Positions 50,631 through 59,030 of a stretch of DNA of 64,000 nt are shown piece after piece (the first letter of the stretch is position 1; the number at the start of each line of letters is the position of its first letter). Under the pieces are notes generated by a model, which was not told where the DNA came from, did not search any database, and saw only the letters and a list, made by a program, of their open reading frames with translations. Made by a program: the position numbers and the translations under genes. This DNA is from Pseudomonadota bacterium. Its GTDB lineage: Bacteria; Bdellovibrionota; FAC87; UBA2466. The stretch spans positions 129,409 through 193,408 of the forward strand of contig RFNO01000106.1 of assembly GCA_009927165.1 (NCBI GenBank). Reading direction: 5' to 3'.

Positions 50631-51445
50631 GAGCGTTCTTTACTCAGTTCATCTCGCTTTTGGAGAAGCTGAGCAGCAATGCTGACTGCAATTTCACTCG
50701 GAGCATTGGTTCCTATCGGAAGTCCTACCGGACAATGGATTAATTGGACTTGAGAATCCAAAAATCCTTCTTCTTTTAAAGTGTTTCGTAATGTTTTGGC
50801 TTTTTGAACACTTCCAATTACACCTAAAAAGAGGGGATTTCCTCTCTTTAGAATTTCTCTCACAATCGGCAAGTCAGTAAAGTGTCCTTGAGTAATGCAC
50901 AAATAAAACATGTTTTCTGGAAGCTGACTCACATAAGCAGGCAAATCCGGAGTGCACACTTTTTTCAGGTTTGATTTATTCGGTAGTTTGCTAAGCCATT
51001 CTTCACGAGTATCAATGCACCAAAGATTGCATTCGAATGATGCAACTAAAGGAATAACTGCTTGCACTACGTGACCCGCTCCAAACACGGCAATGTTCCA
51101 ACTTCGTCGGGAGGCAGTTTCATAAAAAAGAGTGGCAAAGCCCCCACAAACCATATTTAAGTCTTGTTTCAAATCGTAGCGAATCAGTTGCGGAGCAACC
51201 GGAGTTTTCAAATCGGTGTTTGAAGCTTGTTCAAGAAGGGTTTTAGAATGCTGGATGGCTTGGGCTTCTAAGCGGCCGCCCCCCACGGTGCCCCAAGCAA
51301 TCCCCTCATGAGTAATGATGGCTTTGGCTCCCATATCTTGCGGAACATGCCCTTCCGGTTGAACCAGTGTCACTGTTACGAAGGGGGTGCCTTGAATAGA
51401 AAGTTCGTGTGCTTTCAACAAGTATTCCTGAATGAAACGGCTCAT
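50627..51445 (-). CDS. xdhC: Xanthine dehydrogenase accessory protein XdhC
   Basis: A 272-residue protein that inserts the sulfurated molybdenum cofactor into xanthine dehydrogenase. The N-terminal XdhC/CoxI domain has FVTVTLVQPEGHVPQDMGAKAII, WGTVGGGRLEAQAI and DLNMVCGG with the Cys that binds the cofactor. A Rossmann-like half follows (IAVFGAGHVVQAVIPLVASF, CIDTREEWLSKL). Its start overlaps the end of xdhB (ATGA type overlap) and its stop overlaps the urate operon's last gene by four bases on the opposite strand. Confidence 0.93.
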   Translation of the reverse strand: MSRFIQEYLLKAHELSIQGTPFVTVTLVQPEGHVPQDMGAKAIITHEGIAWGTVGGGRLEAQAIQHSKTLLEQASNTDLKTPVAPQLIRYDLKQDLNMVCGGFATLFYETASRRSWNIAVFGAGHVVQAVIPLVASFECNLWCIDTREEWLSKLPNKSNLKKVCTPDLPAYVSQLPENMFYLCITQGHFTDLPIVREILKRGNPLFLGVIGSVQKAKTLRNTLKEEGFLDSQVQLIHCPVGLPIGTNAPSEIAVSIAAQLLQKRDELSKERS

Positions 51446-53835
51446 AGAGACGAAAAATCCTCCGGGCTTAGGGCTCGTAAAACTCTTTCGGCAGTGGCGG
51501 GTATAGCGAGAGGAATAACTTGGTTTCCTCTAAAACTCATGATGGCGTCTCGAATTGCTGTCCAAACTGAAAGACATAACAGAAGAGGAGGTTCACCTAC
51601 CGCTTTAGTGCCTTTGACATTAACTGTGTTCCCATCGTTGTGAACTAAATTTGCATTAAAAATTCGGGGTGTGTCTTGAATACTGGGAATTTTATAAGTG
51701 CTGGGAGAGTGGCTAAGAAGGAACCCGTCATCGTTGTAAACCAAGTTTTCGGTGGTTACCCAGCCCATTCCTTGAATGAATCCGCCCGTTACTTGCCCTA
51801 AATCCAGGCCATAGTTAATGGGACGTCCTAGATCCATCAGGATATCTACTCGGCGAACTTTTACTTCTCCAGTCCAACGGTCGATCTCTACTTCGCTGGC
51901 TGCGACTCCTTGGGTAAAGTAAAGAAAAGCGCGTCCTTGTCCCTTAATCTTGTCAAAGCCCAAGTGGGGAATTCTAAAATGCCCATATTCGCTTAAGGAA
52001 ATACGATTCAAATAGGCTTCCCTCACTAACTCAACAAAAGGAATACTGAAAGAAGTCTTCCGAATCTGTACATGAGAGTTATGAAAGCTCACTTCAGAGA
52101 GCGCAGTTTCAATGTCATTTCCCAATACGACCTCGGGCATCGTCCCTAGTCCAGCAGTTTTGTAAGCCCAGGACTCCTTTGGAATGGTTTCCAGTCGAAG
52201 AGCTAGAGCGGCTAAGCGTTTTTTGATTTCAAGACAAGCTTTCTGAGCAGCAGCACCATTGATGTCTGTGCCGCTGGAGGCAGCAGTTGGAGAAGTGTTG
52301 GCATTTTTCTCTGTTGTAGTGGGCATCATGCGCACTGAGCTGATGGGGAGTCCTAATTCCTCCGCTACAATGGTGGCGATCCGTGTGTTCACTCCTTGCC
52401 CCATTTCCACAGCTCCGGTAGAAACTTGGACACTTCCGTCCGTGTGAACAATCACTAACGCATTTCCTTGGTTTAAGAATTTTGTCGTGAAAGAAATGCC
52501 AAACTTAACGGCAGTTAAGGATAGGCCTCTGGGATTTCCACTTTCTAAAAGTGCTTTTTGATTCCACTTTTGAATCTCTGTTCTTCTGGCTCGGTAATCG
52601 CAATCATTTTCCAGTTTTTCAAAAAGACCCGGTAGAAGATTGTTTTCCAAAGCTTGCCCGTAATGAGTGGTGTCTTCCCCGGGTTTGTAACAGTTCAGTT
52701 TTCGGATATCGAGAGCATCTTTTTGAGTTGCTCTAGCAATATCCTCCATGATTGATTCGATCAGAGCCACTCCTTTGGGCCCACCAAATCCTCTGAAAGC
52801 AGTATGGGGATGATAATTTAGTTTACAAACTTGTCCTTTCACCCGCATGTGAGCAACGTAATAGGCATTGTCACTATGAAGCATTGCTCTTTCCATGATA
52901 GCAGTGGAAAGATCCGCATAAGCTCCGCCATCAGAAAATAATTGGGCATCTAATGCCATTAGCTTTCCTTCCGATGTAAAACCTACTTCATAGTGAATCT
53001 GGAAAGGATTTCTTTTCCCAGTGATGATCATGTCGTCATCTTTGGTAAGAACCAATCTAGCGGGACGACCGGTTTTTTGAGAAATAAGAGCCGCATACGC
53101 TGCAATAGGGGCTGCTTGGGATTCCTTTCCTCCAAAGCCACCACCTAAGCGTTTTGCAATACAGACAACATCTTTAAAGGCGAGACCGCAAGCTTTGGCC
53201 ACCACATGCTGGGTTTCTGTCGGATGTTGAGTGGAGGAGTGAACTTCCAATTGACCGTCTTCTTTCGGATAAACAACGGCCGCCTGACTTTCCAAATAAA
53301 AGTGATCAGCTCCTTGGATCTGAACCACACCTTTCAATTTATGAGGCGAATTTTTTAAGGCCTCTTCAACATTTCCTCTTGCTATCGTCCGCTGTTCGCC
53401 AATGAAGCTTTTTTGAGTAATGGCTTCATCAATAGTTTTAATGGCAGGAAGCTTTTCCCACTTCACTTCAACGGCTCTTAATCCCTCTGCTAGCGCTGAT
53501 TTGGTCTCAGCTGCTAGTACTGCAACTACTTCTCCTGCATACTGAACTTCCTCTGTAGCAAGAATAGGCTGATCTTGAAAAATTGTTCCCCAATGATTGT
53601 GAACAACATCTTGAGCTGTAACTGCAGCAACAACTCCTGGAACTTTTAGCGCAAAGTTCAAATTCAGCGTCTTCATTTTAGCATGAGCATAAGGGCTAAA
53701 AACAAGTCCGCACCAGAGTTCGTGTTTTAAAAGAGGACGGTCATCCACGTATTCTGAACGTCCCGTCACATGGGTCCAAGAAGAATCATGAGATGCGCTA
53801 CCGGAATCTTTAAGAGTGTGAAGCGAGTCAGCCAC
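51442..53835 (-). CDS. xdhB: Xanthine dehydrogenase, molybdopterin-binding subunit
   Basis: A 797-residue large subunit that oxidises hypoxanthine and xanthine to urate at a molybdenum centre. Cofactor motifs are GGGFGGKES, FRGFGGPKG, EMGQGVNTRIA and the catalytic Glu in KAVGEPPLLL. A GTG start at 53835 is preferred: GAGG sits six bases before it and MADSLH matches neither a longer start nor an overlap problem; ATG at 53847 is the alternative. It overlaps xdhA by eight bases (GTGGCTGA), indicating coupled translation. Confidence 0.94.
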   Translation of the reverse strand: MADSLHTLKDSGSASHDSSWTHVTGRSEYVDDRPLLKHELWCGLVFSPYAHAKMKTLNLNFALKVPGVVAAVTAQDVVHNHWGTIFQDQPILATEEVQYAGEVVAVLAAETKSALAEGLRAVEVKWEKLPAIKTIDEAITQKSFIGEQRTIARGNVEEALKNSPHKLKGVVQIQGADHFYLESQAAVVYPKEDGQLEVHSSTQHPTETQHVVAKACGLAFKDVVCIAKRLGGGFGGKESQAAPIAAYAALISQKTGRPARLVLTKDDDMIITGKRNPFQIHYEVGFTSEGKLMALDAQLFSDGGAYADLSTAIMERAMLHSDNAYYVAHMRVKGQVCKLNYHPHTAFRGFGGPKGVALIESIMEDIARATQKDALDIRKLNCYKPGEDTTHYGQALENNLLPGLFEKLENDCDYRARRTEIQKWNQKALLESGNPRGLSLTAVKFGISFTTKFLNQGNALVIVHTDGSVQVSTGAVEMGQGVNTRIATIVAEELGLPISSVRMMPTTTEKNANTSPTAASSGTDINGAAAQKACLEIKKRLAALALRLETIPKESWAYKTAGLGTMPEVVLGNDIETALSEVSFHNSHVQIRKTSFSIPFVELVREAYLNRISLSEYGHFRIPHLGFDKIKGQGRAFLYFTQGVAASEVEIDRWTGEVKVRRVDILMDLGRPINYGLDLGQVTGGFIQGMGWVTTENLVYNDDGFLLSHSPSTYKIPSIQDTPRIFNANLVHNDGNTVNVKGTKAVGEPPLLLCLSVWTAIRDAIMSFRGNQVIPLAIPATAERVLRALSPEDFSSL

Positions 53836-55282
53836 GAAGAACCTCATCACCAAATTTCTTGAACAGATTTTTTACCAATACTTTTCGGTATTGTTGACTT
53901 CCCCGTAAATCACTTTGGGGCTTTACTGAATTTGCAAGAAGTTGGGCCACATCCTGAAAAAGTTGAGGCGTCATGATTTGCTGTTTTAACGCCAGTTCAG
54001 CAGCAGGTACTCGAATAGGTGTGGCAGCTACTCCGCCCAAAGCAATTCGAGCTTCTTGTACTTTTATAATTCCTTTATCTTGGGTCGTGACAAGTGAAAA
54101 TGCCCCGCTGACTGTGCTAATATCCAGGTCCTTTCTTTGGCTTGATTTGTAAAGTCTCACAATCTCATTTTTCAAGTGGGGTCGGAAGGAAACGTGGGTG
54201 ATAATTTCGTTCGGTTTAAGGGAAAGGCTTTTATAACCCAAGTAGAGTTCGGTTAGGGGAATCAGTCGTTTTTCAATAGTACCGTTTTTAGGGCCTTGAC
54301 TAGCTACGTGCACTTGGCCGTCTGAAATCAATAGGAAAGGGAGGGTGTCGCCAATGGGAGAAGCATTCGCAATATTTCCGACTAAAGTTGCTACGTTTTT
54401 AATTTGAGGCGATGCGAACAGATCGAGAAACTTCGAAAATTCAGGATTGGTGCTGGAAACCGCTCGGCGCAGCTCAGCAAGGGGAACTCGAGCTCCCACA
54501 GTAATACAACCGGGCGTTTCCTGAATTTCATAAAGGTCCGGTATCAAGTGCAGACTCAACAAAGCTTTTGGAATGGGTTTTCCTTTGTTGGTTTGGACAC
54601 CAAAATCCGTAGCGGCCCCTAACACTCGAAAACCGGGGTTTTCGTTGGTGAAAGCCACAGCCTCACTGAGTGAGGCCGGAGCAAAGAAAGTATGAGTTTG
54701 AGTTGTGATGAGAAGGCTTTTTGTCTGAGCCGAGATCAAGTCGGCAGTGAAATCAGGTTTTAAGTAACGCTGGGAAAGAGAATGAGAACTAGAAGTCTGA
54801 GTAGCAAGAGCTGCATCAATAATGGGTTGATATCCCGTGCATCGACAGAGATTTCCCGTGAGATAGTTCTGTGCAGTTTTGGCACTGAGTTGTTTGTGTT
54901 TTTCAAAAGCGCCACTCAAAGCCATGATGAAACCAGGGGTGCAGAAACCACATTGGGAACCATGGCATTCTCTCATGGCCTTTTGGACCGGTGAAAGTTC
55001 ATTTCCCCTTTGAATTCCCTCAACTGTAACTAAGTGCGATCCATCCATTTGGGCGACAGTGGCGATACAAGAATTCATGGCTTCAAAAACTAGAGGAGAT
55101 TCTTTAAACTTAGGAAAAGCTCTGAGAACAGTACAAGCGCCGCAATCCCCTTCCGCGCAGACGATTTTGGTACCGGTTAATCCCGCTTCTTTTCTCAGCC
55201 AATCCCCCAACATCAGAAGAGTTTCCGGACCCCGAACTTCTTTACGAAGACCATTGAGGTAAATTAAACAATAATCGCGCAT
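53828..55282 (-). CDS. xdhA: Xanthine dehydrogenase, 2Fe-2S/FAD subunit
   Basis: A 484-residue small subunit carrying both [2Fe-2S] clusters and FAD. Cluster I is bound by CAEGDCGACTVLR, cluster II by CHGSQCGFCTPGF and NLCRCTGYQPI. The FAD domain (about 185-365) has LGAATDFGVQ and ATLVGNIANASPIGD. The CO-dehydrogenase flavoprotein C-terminal domain follows. The start at 55282 is chosen because AGGGG sits at the right distance; the open frame extends to 55321 but has no homology there. It opens the minus-strand operon xdhA-xdhB-xdhC and diverges from an unknown membrane protein gene. Confidence 0.93.
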   Translation of the reverse strand: MRDYCLIYLNGLRKEVRGPETLLMLGDWLRKEAGLTGTKIVCAEGDCGACTVLRAFPKFKESPLVFEAMNSCIATVAQMDGSHLVTVEGIQRGNELSPVQKAMRECHGSQCGFCTPGFIMALSGAFEKHKQLSAKTAQNYLTGNLCRCTGYQPIIDAALATQTSSSHSLSQRYLKPDFTADLISAQTKSLLITTQTHTFFAPASLSEAVAFTNENPGFRVLGAATDFGVQTNKGKPIPKALLSLHLIPDLYEIQETPGCITVGARVPLAELRRAVSSTNPEFSKFLDLFASPQIKNVATLVGNIANASPIGDTLPFLLISDGQVHVASQGPKNGTIEKRLIPLTELYLGYKSLSLKPNEIITHVSFRPHLKNEIVRLYKSSQRKDLDISTVSGAFSLVTTQDKGIIKVQEARIALGGVAATPIRVPAAELALKQQIMTPQLFQDVAQLLANSVKPQSDLRGSQQYRKVLVKNLFKKFGDEVLRG

Positions 55283-55371
55283 GTGGACCCCTTTTATACC
55301 ATGGGAATCCGAGAAATCCATGGTGGGGAGCTGCTAATTCTGATAAACGAAGTGAAATTTGGGCCTATAAC

Positions 55372-56310
55372 ATGGATTCAAGAACTACAGGGGTTTACGC
55401 TGGCATTTTGAGCTTGATTGAAGTGGGTTTGGGGGGGCTTTTACATGGTTTAAAAGTACCCCTAGCAGGAACCCTCTTATCTCTCAATCAATCCTTGTTT
55501 TTGACTCGGGTCGTGAAACTCAATCAAGGGAGTCGCGGGGTTCGTACCTTAGGGTTTCGAGTTTCAAATATTACTTCTATTTTGAAATCGCTTTCTCCGA
55601 GTGGAAAAAAACTTTTGCCGATGTTGGCGATATCTGCCCAAGGACTTTTGTTTTCGTTGGGGACCTTACTTTTCGGGCCTTCGATATTGGGGTGTGTGTT
55701 GGGGGCAGGGCTTTCGTCGTTTTGGGGCGTGGTTCAACCTTTGGCCATACTTTTCGTGGTTTATGGTGCGGCTTTAGGAGAGAAAGAAACTCAGAGAATA
55801 ATTCTCTACTTCAACCAGTTGTTGGGGGGATTAATCGGGTTGGACTCTCATGACTTATGGCGGGTTGTGGTGGGATTTGCTGTTCTGAAGTGCCTCATTG
55901 CGATGACTCTCGCAGCAGTGGGTTGGAGAGCTTCAGTCAATGAGCAGGACTTGCTTAATCACCGACTTCTGAAATGGGGGCTCCAATGTCTTCCCAGCGC
56001 TTCCACAAAAAACAAAATGGCAAACCCATTTTCTGCAGCTCTTCGAGAGCTGTTTCGTCCCTTGTTTCTCATTCCTTTTGTGATGACGGGTGTTTTTTTG
56101 TGGTTTGCTGAAGATTCGATTGGAGTATTTATTCGCAAGCTTTTGCAACCGATTGCTTTTGCTTATCTCATTCTCATTGTTGCTAGAATGTTACCTGTCG
56201 ACCGGTGGATTAAAGAAAAAGGTTGGGGAGGAACGGCTTTAGCTACGGCACTTAAATTCCTAAGTGATAAATCACAAGAAAAGTCATCGTCAGTTGAGAA
56301 AGAGAGCTAA
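55372..56310 (+). CDS. Multi-pass membrane protein of unknown family
   Basis: A 312-residue protein with about seven hydrophobic helices (GILSLIEVGLGGLLHGL, LAISAQGLLFSLGTLLFG, LAILFVVYGAALG, FAVLKCLIAMTLAAVGW, LFLIPFVMTGVFLWF, AFAYLILIVARMLPV). No signature was recognised. The organisation of glycine-rich helices near the start resembles small vitamin or ion carriers, but that is weak. It is divergent from xdhA with an 89-base gap, so it may share control with purine degradation. The final segment is charged (SDKSQEKSSSVEKES). The stop is four bases from the convergent gene's stop. Confidence 0.55.
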   Translation: MDSRTTGVYAGILSLIEVGLGGLLHGLKVPLAGTLLSLNQSLFLTRVVKLNQGSRGVRTLGFRVSNITSILKSLSPSGKKLLPMLAISAQGLLFSLGTLLFGPSILGCVLGAGLSSFWGVVQPLAILFVVYGAALGEKETQRIILYFNQLLGGLIGLDSHDLWRVVVGFAVLKCLIAMTLAAVGWRASVNEQDLLNHRLLKWGLQCLPSASTKNKMANPFSAALRELFRPLFLIPFVMTGVFLWFAEDSIGVFIRKLLQPIAFAYLILIVARMLPVDRWIKEKGWGGTALATALKFLSDKSQEKSSSVEKES

Positions 56311-56314
56311 AGGA

Positions 56315-56878
56315 TTATGGTTCTAGTGAAGCCAGTTTTTTGGGCAGGTCTTTTGAGTGTGTGTTCACGTCACTGAAAACCCTAATTTCCACTTCTTGTT
56401 TGGTGATTTTATCTTCTCTGATGTGCTGCTGATTCAACTGAAAGTTTACGTCGGTTCGGCAAAAGTAAGTTCGATTGAACTGTGAAAGTTCTTTGACTTC
56501 AAAATGGCAAGGCTGAATAGTTTTACCCTTTTTGACCATCGTGACGTCGAACTGAAAACCATCATTTTGAATAACTGCGTAGGGTATCTCAAACGTCTGT
56601 TCTACTTTCTGAGACTCGCTTTTTCGAAGTGTCCAAAACTTATTCTTTTCGGGCAGAAAGACTGGTTTTCTTCCGGGGAGTTGAAGCTCAAGTCGAATTT
56701 GGGCGCTCTCCTCCGCCTTCTTGAGAGGTTGTTCCTGATTAACTGCTTTTATAGTGATAAAAGTCCGATATGGTTTACTCGTGACAAGTTTTGTGTTTTC
56801 TGGAGTTTCAGAAATGGCGGTGCTCGACAGAAAGAAAAGTCTGAGCAGAATGAGTGAAATCGGTTTAACGTGTTTCAT
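56315..56878 (-). CDS. Exported hypothetical protein
   Basis: A 187-residue protein with a signal peptide (LILLRLFFLSSTAISE, cleaved about residue 23). The mature part is strand-rich and basic, with lines such as YRTFITIKAVNQEQPL, AQIRLELQLPGRKPVFLP and VEQTFEIPYAVIQNDGFQFDVTMVKKGK, which resemble an immunoglobulin-like or beta-sandwich fold. Two Cys (PCHFEV, YFCRTD) may pair. No family is recognised. It is convergent with the preceding membrane protein. Between its start and 57078 there are 199 bases with no gene and no clear promoter. Confidence 0.6.
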   Translation of the reverse strand: MKHVKPISLILLRLFFLSSTAISETPENTKLVTSKPYRTFITIKAVNQEQPLKKAEESAQIRLELQLPGRKPVFLPEKNKFWTLRKSESQKVEQTFEIPYAVIQNDGFQFDVTMVKKGKTIQPCHFEVKELSQFNRTYFCRTDVNFQLNQQHIREDKITKQEVEIRVFSDVNTHSKDLPKKLASLEP

Positions 56879-57077
56879 GTTGTCCTCCTGACCATGAATT
56901 TTTCTCTTTTCTGAGAGTACTCTCCCACTTTGCTAAAAAGATGCCTTGAAAGTGATTTTAAGAGCACAATTTAAGTATTTGATTTTACTTTGTTTATTGT
57001 GACAATTCACGCTCTGAGCCAACGAAAAAGACGTGTTATCATAGATAAATATCCCCCCAAACAAGGACCGCTACTCC

Positions 57078-57962
57078 ATGATGACTCTAGAGACCCAGTC
57101 GTTTAAGAGTTTCTCCGGCAGCCCAAAGTCTTCGAACCTGCCATGGGATTTGTTGCCGAATACCCACGAGCTAATCACTCTAGCCGATGAGCGGAGTGAT
57201 GATTATCAAGCGAATCAGCCTTTTGCACATATTGTTTTAGACAATTTTTTGAACACCACTGCAGCACGCACTTTGGCGAATTGTTTTCCAAAACCGGAAG
57301 AAGACTTTTGGGTTCGCACTCACATTAGCGATGAAATTAAATCTGCTTCTGCAGTGGAATCGGTATTTCCGAGTCCGATTCGCAGTGTGCTTTACGGGCT
57401 CAATTCAGGACCGATGCTTCAATTTCTGGAACGATTGACGGGAATTTCTGGACTTATACCGGACCCGTATTTCAATGGGGGAGGAGTTCATCAAACTCTC
57501 CCAGGTGGAAAGCTTGGGGTACATGTGGATTTCAATCAGTTGCCACAACTGAATCTTTATCGTCGACTGAACCTTCTTTTGTATCTCAACGAAAACTGGG
57601 AAGAAAAATTTGGTGGGCATTTAGAGCTTTGGGATTATCAGGGAAAACAGTGCCACAAAAAAGTAGCACCCGTTTTTAATCGGTGTGTGATTTTTACGAC
57701 AACGAGCAATTCGTATCATGGGCATCCGCAACCTTTAACCTGTCCCGTAGGACGAAGCCGAAATAGCTTAGCACTTTATTACTATACGGCTCTTCCCCCT
57801 GAAGGGAAAAAGTCTTTTGTACACGGCACTGTTTTCATGGATACTTCAGAGAAGAGACATGGTTTTGTTAGTATTGCCCGCCGATGGTTTTCATTGATTT
57901 GTCCTCCCATTTTTCTCAAAGGGATAAAAGGCTGTCTAGCTCAATGGGGCTTGGATAGGTAA
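57078..57962 (+). CDS. 2-oxoglutarate/Fe(II)-dependent oxygenase
   Basis: A 294-residue soluble protein of the prolyl-4-hydroxylase-type (2OG-FeII_Oxy_3) fold. The iron triad is His149 and Asp151 in LGVHVDFNQ and His214 in SYHGHPQPL; an Arg in GRSRNSLALYYYT (about 226-228) would bind 2-oxoglutarate. The N-terminus has a FAHIVLDNFLN opening typical of the group. It hydroxylates an unknown substrate, possibly a protein or a sugar. It is followed by a methyltransferase gene after 18 bases, so the pair may modify one molecule. Confidence 0.8.
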   Translation: MMTLETQSFKSFSGSPKSSNLPWDLLPNTHELITLADERSDDYQANQPFAHIVLDNFLNTTAARTLANCFPKPEEDFWVRTHISDEIKSASAVESVFPSPIRSVLYGLNSGPMLQFLERLTGISGLIPDPYFNGGGVHQTLPGGKLGVHVDFNQLPQLNLYRRLNLLLYLNENWEEKFGGHLELWDYQGKQCHKKVAPVFNRCVIFTTTSNSYHGHPQPLTCPVGRSRNSLALYYYTALPPEGKKSFVHGTVFMDTSEKRHGFVSIARRWFSLICPPIFLKGIKGCLAQWGLDR

Positions 57963-57980
57963 GAAAAGAGAGAAGCGCTC

Positions 57981-58643
57981 ATGACTTCCAATGATATCAA
58001 TTTCTTTAAGTATTGTTTCACTCGTGGATGGGTGCACGAATCTCTCCTCGATGTGGGCTCATCCACTTTTGGTGGGGCTCAATTGTCTATCAGTATGGTT
58101 GCCAAAGACTTAGGGCTCAAACAAGTGACAGGAGTAGATTTAGCCAAAAATACGGGTGTTGATGTAGTGTTTGATTTTTCCGTCAAAGATGAAACATTTG
58201 AAGGGGGCTGGGAAGCAGGAAGTTTTAATACAGTCGTGGTTTTTAATGTTTTAGAACATACGTTTGATCCGTACCAGGTATTAAAGAACGCTGCGAAGTG
58301 TTTAAAGCCAGGCGGAACACTTTTGGTAGTAGTTCCTGTTGTTTGGCCAATCCATTCGTTTCCAAAAGATCACTGCCGACTGCTTCCGGATTGGTTTGAA
58401 GAGTTTGCCCGGCGAGAGGGACTGAGCTTAGTGAAAGAGGGTTTTGTGTGGCTGTCCGAATTTGAAATGAGTCCAGTAGATGGAGTCATCAAAGAAGGCG
58501 AGAGACAGTATCCCAATTTTCTCAATCAAGGCAAGCTTAAGAGTCCCCTGCGTTATTGGTCTTCTCGGATTACCCACCGGATTCTAAATACTTTTGGTAG
58601 AAGTCATTCTTTTAACCCATACGGCTTTGGGTGTCGTTTTTAA
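57981..58643 (+). CDS. Class I SAM-dependent methyltransferase
   Basis: A 220-residue protein. Motif I is LLDVGSSTFGGAQL (the glycine loop is unusual, GSSTFGG rather than GxGxG), a VTGVDLAKN acidic end to strand 2 follows, and NTVVVFNVLEHTFDPYQVL with LKPGGTLLVVVPV gives the later core motifs of Methyltransf_11. The last 60 residues are a variable cap. The acceptor is unknown. It is probably co-transcribed with the 2OG oxygenase. No signal peptide is seen, so it is cytoplasmic. Confidence 0.82.
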   Translation: MTSNDINFFKYCFTRGWVHESLLDVGSSTFGGAQLSISMVAKDLGLKQVTGVDLAKNTGVDVVFDFSVKDETFEGGWEAGSFNTVVVFNVLEHTFDPYQVLKNAAKCLKPGGTLLVVVPVVWPIHSFPKDHCRLLPDWFEEFARREGLSLVKEGFVWLSEFEMSPVDGVIKEGERQYPNFLNQGKLKSPLRYWSSRITHRILNTFGRSHSFNPYGFGCRF

Positions 58644-58658
58644 AAAACAATAATTCCT

Positions 58659-59030
58659 TCAATTAAATTGTCTGATTTTTTCGGAAATATCTTCGAAGGA
58701 AAACGGTTTTCCGATCCAACTGCTAGCTTGAACTTCTTTCGCTCGTTGCTCAGCATCGGCTGCTGCTGTCATGATGATCACAGGAGCTTGATGATTATAG
58801 ATGTTATGGAAAGTGCGAAGAAATTCCCATCCGTTCATTACAGGCATTTTCATGTCGAGCAAAATCAAGTGTGGCAACTTAAACTTATTCAGAACCTCTA
58901 AAGCTTCGTTCCCATTAGTTGCAGTGAACACTTTGTACCCTTCTGATTCCAAAAATGTTTTCACGGAAAATAAAATGTCTGGTTCATCTTCCACAACAAG
59001 TATGGTCTTTTTGTTAATCAGATGGGTCAT
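58659..59030 (-). CDS. Single-domain response regulator
   Basis: A 123-residue receiver domain only, with no output domain. Acidic pocket Glu14/Asp15, phosphoacceptor Asp59 in LILLDMKMPVMNG, Thr in IIMTAAADAE and Lys in IGKPFSFED are all present. It overlaps the start of... rather, begins within the last four bases of the upstream histidine kinase gene, so it is the natural partner. As a stand-alone receiver it would act by protein contact or in a phosphorelay. Confidence 0.93.
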   Translation of the reverse strand: MTHLINKKTILVVEDEPDILFSVKTFLESEGYKVFTATNGNEALEVLNKFKLPHLILLDMKMPVMNGWEFLRTFHNIYNHQAPVIIMTAAADAEQRAKEVQASSWIGKPFSFEDISEKIRQFN

